Shown in pieces: positions 33,485-40,375 of a DNA stretch of 64,000 nt. The position numbers and the translations under genes are program-made. The number at the start of each line of letters is the position of its first letter. The first letter of the stretch is position 1. Source of the stretch: Sphingomonas paucimobilis NBRC 13935 (GTDB taxonomy: Bacteria; Pseudomonadota; Alphaproteobacteria; Sphingomonadales; Sphingomonadaceae); NCBI RefSeq assembly GCF_000739895.2, contig NZ_BBJS01000055.1, forward strand, positions 23,043 to 87,042, written 5' to 3'. A model generated the notes under the pieces. It did no database searches, was not told the DNA's origin, and saw nothing but the letters and a program-made list of their open reading frames with translations.

Positions 33485-34299
33485 GGGTCGGACCTTCTTT
33501 GATTGACGAGCGAGATGATCGCCGCCGCCGTTTCCTCGATCGAGCGGCGGGTGACGTCGATCACCGGCCAGTCATTGTCGGCGAACATCCGCCGCGCATA
33601 GGTGAGTTCGCGGTTCACCGCCTCCTGCTCGACATAATCGGTGTCGGGCGCCTGGTTGAGCGAGAGCAGGCGGTTGCGCCGGATCGCGATCAGCCGATCG
33701 GCGCTGGTGGTCAGCCCGACGACCAGCGGCTTTTTCAAGCTGAACAGGAACGGGGGCGGGGGGCTTTCGACGACGATGGGGATGTTGGCGGTCTTGTACC
33801 CGCGATTGGCGAGATAGATGGAGGTCGGCGTCTTGGACGAACGGCTGACCCCGGCCAGCACGATATCGGCCTCTTCCCATTCCTCCCAGGCGATGCCGTC
33901 ATCATGCGCGATGGTGAACTGGATCGCATCGACCCGCGCGAAATAGGCGGCGTCGAGCACGTGTTGGCGACCGGGGCGCATCTTGGCCTGGACGCCGAGC
34001 AGCCCCGACAGCGCGGCATTGACCGGGTCGAGCGGCGCCACCGTCGGCAGGCCCAGCGCATGGCAGCGGCTCTCCAGCACCCGCCGGGTCGTCGGGTTGA
34101 CCAGCGTGTAGATCACCAGCCCCGGATTCTGCGCGATCTCCTGAAGGATCCGCTCCAAATGGCTTTCGGTGCGGACCATCGGCCAGAAATGCCGGACGGT
34201 TTCCACATCGTCATATTGGGCCAGCGCCGCCTTGGCGATGTTCTCCAGCGTCTCGCCCGTGGAATCGGACAAAAGGTGGAGGTGGAGCCGTGTCGTCAT
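33481..34299 (-). CDS. PPDK/PEP synthase regulatory protein (DUF299/RP001 family)
   Basis: This is a 272-residue bifunctional serine/threonine kinase and phosphorylase that inactivates and reactivates pyruvate phosphate dikinase or PEP synthase. The N-terminus LHLLSDSTGETLENIAKAAL and the P-loop-like GVSRSSKTPTSIYLANRGY near 150-168 define the family. Which target is regulated cannot be told here. I took the ATG at 34299 for the conserved MTTRLHLHLLSDSTGE start. This is the RP001/DUF299 gene that flanks the replication origin in Rickettsia and Caulobacter, with hemE on the other side, as here. Confidence 0.9.
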   Translation of the reverse strand: MTTRLHLHLLSDSTGETLENIAKAALAQYDDVETVRHFWPMVRTESHLERILQEIAQNPGLVIYTLVNPTTRRVLESRCHALGLPTVAPLDPVNAALSGLLGVQAKMRPGRQHVLDAAYFARVDAIQFTIAHDDGIAWEEWEEADIVLAGVSRSSKTPTSIYLANRGYKTANIPIVVESPPPPFLFSLKKPLVVGLTTSADRLIAIRRNRLLSLNQAPDTDYVEQEAVNRELTYARRMFADNDWPVIDVTRRSIEETAAAIISLVNQRRSDP

Positions 34300-34316
34300 C
34301 GGCAACGGAATGACTC

Positions 34317-34592
34317 TGTGGATAACATGGGAAGAATCGGTAGCGTAACTCGGCAGGCCGGCCAAGCGGGGGGAGGCGCGTGGATAACCGATGATTCGTC
34401 CACAATGAATCTCACAGGCCCGATTCTTTTCCACAGTCTGTGAGTTACGGGGGTCATGAATCCGAATCCCGTTGAATCGGCGATTCCCCATGAGTCAACG
34501 TGTTGGCATATCGGGGAGAGCCGCATAATCCCGACAACCAACGTGCCAACCACTTCAACAACTCATCTTTAGAATCTTCTTAGATAGAAGAA
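34317..34592. other. Replication origin candidate A (syntenic oriC position)
   Basis: The gap between the DUF299 gene and hemE holds two consensus DnaA boxes, TGTGGATAA (34317-34325) and TTTTCCACA (34427-34435). A one-mismatch box is at 34379-34387 and a weak one at 34396-34404. An AT-richer stretch (about 34550-34592) contains a CTTCT/AGAAG hairpin. GTTGGCA/TGCCAAC (34503, 34543) form a further inverted pair. The hemE/RP001 neighbourhood matches the known origin of Caulobacter. It also serves as the 5' region of hemE. Confidence 0.55.
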
Positions 34593-34602
34593 GGGGGGTC
34601 CC

Positions 34603-35640
34603 CTGACCGACGTTTCGATTCGAAAACCCCTGCTTGCCGTGCTGAACGGAGAGCGGCAGGCGACACCGCCCATGTGGCTCATGCGACAGGCCGGACGCTA
34701 TCTGCCGGAGTATCGCGAACTCCGGGCACAGAAGGGCGGCTTCCTGGCCTTAGCCACCGATCCGGACGCGGCGGCCGAGGTGACGGTACAGCCGATCCGC
34801 CGGTTCGGTTTCGACGGCGCGATCCTGTTCTCCGACATCCTCATGGTTCCCTGGGCGCTGGGTCAGGATCTGAGCTTCGGGGCGGGGGAGGGGCCGCGTC
34901 TGGCGCCTGCGCTGGTCGATCATGCGCTGAATGCCCTTCAGCGGGCCCCTGAGCGGCTCGATCCCGTTTATGCGACCGTGGCGCGGGTGAAGGCGCAATT
35001 GCCCTCCCAGACCAGCTTTCTGGGCTTTGCGGGCTCTCCCTGGACGGTCGCCACCTATATGGTCGCCGGCCAGGGATCGAAGGACCAGGGCGAGACGCGG
35101 CGCTTCGCCTATGCCGATCCCGAAGGTTTCGGGGCGATCATCGAGGCGATCGTTGAGATGACCATCGACTATCTCGCCGGGCAGGTGGCGAACGGGGTCG
35201 AGGCGGTGCAGTTGTTCGACAGCTGGGCCGGTTCGCTGAGCCCCGCGCAATTCGAACGCTGGGTGATCGCCCCCAATGCCGCGATCGTGGAGGGTTTTCG
35301 CGCGCGCTGTCCCGGCGTGCCGGTGATCGGCTTCCCCAAGGGCGCTGGCGGCAAGCTGCCCGCTTATGCGCGCGAGACGGGGGTGGACGCGGTTGGGCTC
35401 GACGAGACGGTCGATCCGGTCTGGGCCGACACCCATCTGCCCAAGGATCTGCCGGTGCAGGGCAATCTCGATCCCTTGGCGCTCATCGCAGGCGGCGAGG
35501 CGCTGGACAGTGCGGTGGATCGTATCCTCGCGGCCTTCACCGCGCGTCCCCATATCTTCAACCTGGGCCATGGCATCCTGCCCGACACGCCGATCGCGCA
35601 TGTCGAGCATCTGATCGCCCGCGTACGGAGGCATGCATGA
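34603..35640 (+). CDS. hemE: Uroporphyrinogen decarboxylase, probable CTG start
   Basis: This 345-residue enzyme (with the start chosen) removes the four acetate carboxyls of uroporphyrinogen III in haem synthesis. The signature MWLMRQAGRYLPEY and the second motif GFAGSPWTVATYMV are intact. No ATG is available: the frame is closed by a TAG at 34585. The first GTG (34639) would cut off KPLLAVL, which I believe is conserved in the family. A CTG at 34603 is 4 bases after an AAGGGGGG ribosome site and gives a plausible MTDVSIRKPLLAVL terminus, so I propose it; ATT at 34618 is an alternative. The stop overlaps hemJ (ATGA). Confidence 0.88.
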   Translation: MTDVSIRKPLLAVLNGERQATPPMWLMRQAGRYLPEYRELRAQKGGFLALATDPDAAAEVTVQPIRRFGFDGAILFSDILMVPWALGQDLSFGAGEGPRLAPALVDHALNALQRAPERLDPVYATVARVKAQLPSQTSFLGFAGSPWTVATYMVAGQGSKDQGETRRFAYADPEGFGAIIEAIVEMTIDYLAGQVANGVEAVQLFDSWAGSLSPAQFERWVIAPNAAIVEGFRARCPGVPVIGFPKGAGGKLPAYARETGVDAVGLDETVDPVWADTHLPKDLPVQGNLDPLALIAGGEALDSAVDRILAAFTARPHIFNLGHGILPDTPIAHVEHLIARVRRHA

Positions 35641-36098
35641 TCGGATTGCTGGGGGCCGCCTATGAATGGGTTAAGGCGGCGCATATCATCTTCGTGATCT
35701 TCTGGATGGCGGGGCTGTTCATGATGCCACGCTATCTGGTCTATCATCAGGAGGCGCTGGTCGCGGGCGATGCCACGGATGCCGCGCGCTGGGTCGAGCG
35801 CGAGGGCAAGCTGCGGAGCATCATCCTGACGCCGGCGATGATCGCGGTATGGGTATTGGGGCTGTTGCTGGCCGCCTCGCTTGGGTTGTTTTCGGGTGTG
35901 CCGGGGCTGGGCTGGCTTCACGCCAAGTTGTTCTTCGTGCTGCTGCTCAGCGGCTATCATGGCTGGATGGTCGGCTATTCGAAGAAGCTGGCGCGCGGTG
36001 AGACCAAATTGACCGGCAAGCAGCTGCGCATGATCAACGAAGTCCCCGCATTGGCCGCGACGATCATCGTCGTGCTGGTGGTGATCAAACCCTTCTGA
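35637..36098 (+). CDS. hemJ: HemJ-type protoporphyrinogen oxidase (CopD/UPF0093 family)
   Basis: This is a 153-residue protein with four predicted membrane helices (VKAAHIIFVIFWMAGLFMMP, AMIAVWVLGLLLAASLGLF, LHAKLFFVLLLSGYHGWMVGY and VPALAATIIVVLVVI). Conserved His residues fall in the first helix (KAAHII) and third (LHAKLFF), which in HemJ bind haem b. HemJ converts protoporphyrinogen IX to protoporphyrin IX, two steps after HemE in the pathway, and the ATGA overlap with hemE supports the functional link. The family also carries the older CopD-like label. Confidence 0.9.
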   Translation: MIGLLGAAYEWVKAAHIIFVIFWMAGLFMMPRYLVYHQEALVAGDATDAARWVEREGKLRSIILTPAMIAVWVLGLLLAASLGLFSGVPGLGWLHAKLFFVLLLSGYHGWMVGYSKKLARGETKLTGKQLRMINEVPALAATIIVVLVVIKPF

Positions 36099-36276
36099 TC
36101 CTGCATCGGGGACGCGACGGCTGGTCGCGTCTCCATTCCCCATTGACTTGGGGCACCCCGAATCCTAACTCGGGGCTCGTACGGCGCGGTCCTCGCGTCG
36201 GGTACGCTTCCTTATCGACAGCCTCGTTTCGCCGCGATCCTCGCCGACCGACGCCCTCCGACCATCCGGACCGATC

Positions 36277-37533
36277 ATGCATCTGAAAGACCTGAAGAAG
36301 AAAACCCCCGCCGACCTCGTCCAGCTGGCCGAGGAATTGGGGGTCGAGAGCGCGTCGACGCTGCGCAAGCAGGACCTGTTGTTCGCCATCCTGAAGGAGC
36401 AGGCGGAGCAGGGCGACCAGATCATGGGTCTCGGCACGATCGAGGTGCTGCCCGACGGCTTCGGCTTCCTGCGTTCGCCGGAAGCGAATTATCTCGCCGG
36501 ACCGGACGACATCTATGTTTCGCCCAACCAGGTCCGCAAGCACGGCCTGCGCACCGGCGATACGGTGGAAGGCGAGATCCGCGCGCCCAAGGACGGCGAG
36601 CGCTATTTCGCGCTGACCAAGCTTACATCCGTCAATTTCGACGATCCCGAGGCGGTCCGTCACCGCGTCAATTTCGACAACCTCACCCCGCTCTACCCCG
36701 AGCAGAAGCTGATTCTCGACCCGGCCGACCCGACCCAGAAGGACAAGTCGGCGCGCGTCATCGACATCGTCTCGCCCCAGGGCAAGGGCCAGCGTACGCT
36801 GATCGTCGCGCCGCCGCGCGTGGGTAAGACGGTGATGTTGCAAAACATCGCCAAGGCGATCACCGACAACCACCCCGAAGTCTTCCTGATCGTCCTCCTC
36901 ATCGACGAGCGTCCGGAAGAAGTCACCGACATGCAGCGCTCGGTGCGCGGCGAGGTCGTGTCGTCGACCTTCGACGAACCGGCGCAGCGCCACGTCCAGG
37001 TCGCCGAGATGGTGATCGAAAAGGCCAAGCGCCTGGTCGAGCATAAGAAGGATGTCGTCATCCTGCTCGACTCGATCACCCGCCTCGGCCGCGCCTACAA
37101 CACCGTGGTCCCGTCCTCGGGCAAGGTGCTGACCGGCGGTGTCGACGCCAATGCGCTCCAGCGGCCGAAGCGCTTCTTCGGTGCGGCGCGCAACATCGAG
37201 GAGGGCGGTTCGCTCTCGATCATCGCCACCGCGCTGATCGACACGGGCAGCCGCATGGACGAAGTCATCTTCGAAGAATTCAAGGGCACCGGCAACTCGG
37301 AAATCGTCCTCGACCGCAAGGTGGCCGACAAGCGCATCTTCCCGGCGATGGATGTCGGCAAGTCCGGCACCCGCAAGGAGGAGCTGCTGGTCGAGAAGGA
37401 CAAGCTGTCCAAGATGTGGGTGCTGCGCCGCATCCTCATGCAGATGGGCACGATCGACTCGATGGAGTTCCTGCTCGACAAGATGAAGAACTCGAAGACC
37501 AACGAGGATTTCTTCGACTCGATGAATCAGTAA
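36277..37533 (+). CDS. rho: Transcription termination factor Rho
   Basis: This is a 418-residue hexameric RNA helicase. It has the N-terminal Rho_N helix pack (LKDLKKKTPADLVQLAEELG), the RNA-binding cold-shock fold with GFGFLRSPEANY, Walker A APPRVGKTVM near 180, Walker B VVILLDSITRLGRAYN near 260, and the R-loop and secondary RNA site KGTGNSEIVLDRK. Length is normal. It follows hemE-hemJ, a linkage conserved near alphaproteobacterial origins, with a 178-bp leader that may hold its own promoter or autoregulatory site. Confidence 0.96.
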   Translation: MHLKDLKKKTPADLVQLAEELGVESASTLRKQDLLFAILKEQAEQGDQIMGLGTIEVLPDGFGFLRSPEANYLAGPDDIYVSPNQVRKHGLRTGDTVEGEIRAPKDGERYFALTKLTSVNFDDPEAVRHRVNFDNLTPLYPEQKLILDPADPTQKDKSARVIDIVSPQGKGQRTLIVAPPRVGKTVMLQNIAKAITDNHPEVFLIVLLIDERPEEVTDMQRSVRGEVVSSTFDEPAQRHVQVAEMVIEKAKRLVEHKKDVVILLDSITRLGRAYNTVVPSSGKVLTGGVDANALQRPKRFFGAARNIEEGGSLSIIATALIDTGSRMDEVIFEEFKGTGNSEIVLDRKVADKRIFPAMDVGKSGTRKEELLVEKDKLSKMWVLRRILMQMGTIDSMEFLLDKMKNSKTNEDFFDSMNQ

Positions 37534-37772
37534 GGCCAGGGGGAACCAGTAAGAGCAGGGGGCCTCGCCCCCCGCCGCGATAGCGATATCGGGCCATTAT
37601 GGGTTCGCCGGCGGGAAATAGGCCCGCTTGCGAACCCATTCTCGTTTTGGGGCGTTTGCGCTCGCGATCCCACCCCCTTTCGGGATCGTGCCGGTCCAAG
37701 CACGGCACGGCCGCGTCGTTGCTTATCAGGCGACGCGGCCAAACGGGGCCCGCATCCTGTTCACCCTAAACC

Positions 37773-37858
37773 CCGTTCAGCCTGAGCGAAGTCGAAGGCC
37801 AAGGGAATCCGTGGCAGAGAGTGGGGCGTGCGCTTCGACTTCGCTCAGCGCGAACGGA
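37773..37858. repeat. Sphingomonad mirror repeat, copy 3
   Basis: CCGTTCAGCCTGAGCGAAGT (from 37773) pairs with ACTTCGCTCAGCGCGAACGG (to about 37858). It lies in the 347-bp gap between the convergent rho and bamE genes, and the rest of that gap shows only a GC-rich hairpin just after rho (about 37557-37573) and no gene. It is the same family as copies at 19269 and 27285 but with the halves in the opposite order. Confidence 0.85.
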
Positions 37859-37880
37859 GGTGGGGTTGGGGCCCGGGCCC

Positions 37881-38375
37881 TTACGGACGAGTACGACCGC
37901 CGCCGCCACCCGTGCCCGGCGCACCGGCGCCGGCACCCGGTGCACCGACCGCGCCGATATTGCCGAACAGATCTTGGAAGAAGCCGCGCGAGCGGCCCAG
38001 CGTCGGCGTCGTCTTGCCATAGGGCGAGATGTCGGCGACCTGATCGACGCCGGAACGGCGGATCGCGGTGACGTTGCCGGCCGGATCGAAGCTGATCTGC
38101 AGCGTGATCTGCGACACCGGGTGCGGCAGGTTGAAGCCCAGATTGCGGCTGTCGCGCGCCACATAATACCAGTCGCCGCCATTGAACTGGCTGGTGATGG
38201 TCGGCGTGCCCAAGGTCTGGAGCACCGACTGGCGGTTGTCGACGCCCGGTTGGATCGCGTTGACGAGATCGGTGTCGACGACATATCCCTGATGCGAGCG
38301 CAGCGGCGTGCAGGCGGCGGCAGCCATGGCCAGGCCCAGCCCGAGAACGGCAAGCCGGGTGGAAGAAACGCTCAT
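37881..38375 (-). CDS. bamE: BamE outer-membrane assembly lipoprotein
   Basis: This is a 164-residue lipoprotein with a signal peptide ending in a lipobox (MAAAACTP, Cys about 22) and a SmpA/OmlA fold (HQGYVVDTDLVNAIQPGVDNRQSVLQTLGTPT, then NGGDWYYVARDSR). BamE is an accessory subunit of the BAM complex that inserts outer-membrane beta-barrel proteins. A Gly/Ala/Pro-rich tail follows (after about residue 140), common in sphingomonads. Three consecutive ATG codons occur; I chose the last (38375) for its spacing from GGAG. Confidence 0.88.
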   Translation of the reverse strand: MSVSSTRLAVLGLGLAMAAAACTPLRSHQGYVVDTDLVNAIQPGVDNRQSVLQTLGTPTITSQFNGGDWYYVARDSRNLGFNLPHPVSQITLQISFDPAGNVTAIRRSGVDQVADISPYGKTTPTLGRSRGFFQDLFGNIGAVGAPGAGAGAPGTGGGGGRTRP

Positions 38376-38516
38376 CATCATCTCCGGGCCACATGGGGCC
38401 GCACAGGCAGGCAAACAGGCGATCGATCGGCTCGACCGTCGCCCCCTCGATATGCCAAGGGAAAGGCGCATACAAGCGTCAGCGCGGTGGACGGCTGCGC
38501 GAAGAGGGAGGGGCGG

Positions 38517-39053
38517 ATGGCCGAAAGCTGGCTGAAGCGGATGACGGCACGCTATTTCGGGCGAGATGGCGACGCCGTGCTGCCGCTCTACAATGCCGTG
38601 GTGTTGCGCGCGCGCCAGCCGCACTGGTATCTGGACGGTGCGGTGCCCGACACGGTCGATGGCCGGTTCGACATGATCGCGGCGGTCCTGTCGCTGGTGC
38701 TGATCCGGCTGGAGGCGAATTCAGAGGGTGCTAAGACGGCCGCACGGCTGACCGAGCGGTTCGTCACCGATATGGATGGGCAGTTGCGCGAGCTGGGGAT
38801 TGGCGACATCGTCGTCGGCAAGCATATCGGCCGGATGATGGCGATGCTGGGCGGTCGCCTGACCGCCTATCGCGAGGCGCTGGTGGCCGAGGAACCCGCG
38901 CTGCTGGATGCCGCGCTGCTGCGCAACCTGTATCGCGGCGTGGCGCCAGCCGAACCCGATGCGGTCGGTCATGTCCGTCGGGCGTTGACCGCGTTGCACG
39001 AACAGCTGGCGGCGATACCGCTGGCCCGATTGATGACTGGAGAATTGCCGTGA
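38517..39053 (+). CDS. Ubiquinol-cytochrome c chaperone family protein
   Basis: This 178-residue protein belongs to the CBP3/UQCC1 family. In mitochondria these assist assembly of cytochrome b into complex III. YNAVVLRARQPHWYLDGAVPDTVDGRFDMIAAVLSLVL is the core signature, followed by VTDMDGQLRELGIGDIVVGKHIG. The ATG at 38517 follows a GGAGGGGCGG site. Its stop overlaps the GTG of the next gene (GTGA). The role in bacteria is inferred from the mitochondrial relatives. Confidence 0.88.
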   Translation: MAESWLKRMTARYFGRDGDAVLPLYNAVVLRARQPHWYLDGAVPDTVDGRFDMIAAVLSLVLIRLEANSEGAKTAARLTERFVTDMDGQLRELGIGDIVVGKHIGRMMAMLGGRLTAYREALVAEEPALLDAALLRNLYRGVAPAEPDAVGHVRRALTALHEQLAAIPLARLMTGELP

Positions 39054-39577
39054 CCCCCGAATGGAGCCGCCCCGAAAAGATCGACACGATCGGCGAGCGT
39101 GAAAAACCGGTCGCAATCGAGGCGGATGCGGTCGAACGTGCGGCGCTGGCCGAGCGCTTCGGCCTGCTGTCGATCGATCGGCTCCAGGCCGATCTGATCG
39201 TGCGCCGCGACGCGGCCGGCATCCTGGTGACCGGCAAAGTGCGCAGTGCGGTGGTTCAGCCCTGCTCGGTCACGGGTGAACCCGTCCCCGCGGCGATCGA
39301 CGAGCCGGTGGCGTTGCGCTTCGTCGAACCGGCGGCGCACGGCGCGGATGACGAGATCGAACTGTCCGGCGATACGCTCGACACGATCGAGATCGAGGGC
39401 GGCGCGATCGACCTGGGCGAGGCGGCGGCGGAAACCATGGCGCTGGCGCTCGATCCCTTTCCGCGCAGCCCGAATGCGGCGGCGGCATTGAAGAAAGCCG
39501 GCGTCATTAGCGAGGAGGAAGCGGGGCCCTTCGGCGCGCTCGCCGGGCTGAAGGCCAAGCTGGAAGGGAAGGGGTGA
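39050..39577 (+). CDS. DUF177 (YceD-like) protein
   Basis: This is a 175-residue protein of the DUF177/YceD family. In many bacteria the gene precedes rpmF and its product is linked to 23S rRNA or plastid ribosome accumulation. The VTGKVRSAVVQPCSVTGEPVPAAIDEPV segment is characteristic, with one of the family's conserved Cys. Here rpmF does not follow; instead a 264-bp AT-rich region with DnaA boxes does. The start is fixed by the four-base overlap with the chaperone gene. Confidence 0.85.
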   Translation: MTPEWSRPEKIDTIGEREKPVAIEADAVERAALAERFGLLSIDRLQADLIVRRDAAGILVTGKVRSAVVQPCSVTGEPVPAAIDEPVALRFVEPAAHGADDEIELSGDTLDTIEIEGGAIDLGEAAAETMALALDPFPRSPNAAAALKKAGVISEEEAGPFGALAGLKAKLEGKG

Positions 39578-39578
39578 G

Positions 39579-39840
39579 TTATCCACGCCTTTGAGAGTAT
39601 TATCCACAGGTTCGATACGGTATTAAAAACCTGATAAATAAGGATAATCTATTGATCTGAAGGTTGTGACGTGCGAATATTTGGATCGCAACTCACCACC
39701 TTTTCCCCACGACCTTATCAACAGCCTGGACAGCGTTTTCGCCATTAGATTGAACAGAGTTATCGACACCTGTTCGTCATAGGAAATGCCTTCAGGATCG
39801 GCTCGTGCCGGCCGTTCTCAGCGATCAAGACTGTGGAAAA
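39579..39840. other. Replication origin candidate B (DnaA boxes and AT-rich unwinding element)
   Basis: Two exact consensus DnaA boxes, TTATCCACA (39600-39608) and TGTGGAAAA (39832-39840), are joined by three with one mismatch: 39579-39587, 39715-39723 and 39760-39768. Between them, 39611-39660 is strongly AT-rich (for example TATTAAAAACC and GATAAATAAGGATAATC) in a GC-rich genome, as expected of an unwinding element. The region has no gene, lies between DUF177 and sixA, and is 3.4 kb from the first parS. On sequence alone it is the better origin; on synteny candidate A is. Confidence 0.6.
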
Positions 39841-39841
39841 G

Positions 39842-40375
39842 TCAGGGTGTGTCGGGACCCAGAGTCGGGTCCAGGTCGCGCGGGCGGATGAAGGCCACCA
39901 GGGTCGCGCTGTTCGATTTTGCCTCTGCCCAGCGATCGATGGGCAGTGTCATCTGCGCCACCGTGGCGGTGGGATATTTATCCTCCACCCGTTCGCGCAA
40001 CTCGCCGTCCATCGTCAGATCGAGCGTCAAATCCTCCAGACCCGGATTATGCCCGACCATCAGCACATGCTCCGCATCATCGGGCAGGGTCTGGACCAGA
40101 TCGAGCAGGCTGACGCCCGAGGCGAGGTACATCGCCTTGTCCCACACCGGCTCCAGCCGACGCCCATAGCCGCCCCACACCTCGTCCAGCGTTTCGATGA
40201 CTCGTATGGCGGGGGAGGCGAGGATATGATCGAACCGCATGTCGAGCGATTTGAGCTGACGGCCGATCATCGCGGCGGCGCGACGCCCCTTGGCATTGAG
40301 CGGGCGATCGAAATCCCGGGCCACGGGATCATCCCAACTCGATTTGGCGTGGCGAAGCAGCGTCAGCGTCTTCAT
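39842..40375 (-). CDS. sixA: SixA-type histidine phosphatase
   Basis: This is a 177-residue member of the histidine phosphatase superfamily. The catalytic LRHAKSSWDDP (His 8-9 region) starts the protein, and later HVLMVGHNPGLE carries the second catalytic His. SixA enzymes dephosphorylate phosphohistidine proteins such as the Npr of the nitrogen PTS; a ptsN gene lies 10 kb away, but that link is only suggestive. Its ATG overlaps the stop of the helicase gene upstream. Confidence 0.85.
   Translation of the reverse strand: MKTLTLLRHAKSSWDDPVARDFDRPLNAKGRRAAAMIGRQLKSLDMRFDHILASPAIRVIETLDEVWGGYGRRLEPVWDKAMYLASGVSLLDLVQTLPDDAEHVLMVGHNPGLEDLTLDLTMDGELRERVEDKYPTATVAQMTLPIDRWAEAKSNSATLVAFIRPRDLDPTLGPDTP

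Noticed and set aside
34639..35640. hemE starting at the GTG at 34639
   Set aside because: It removes part of a stretch I believe is conserved and has no ribosome site at a workable distance. Kept only as an alternative.
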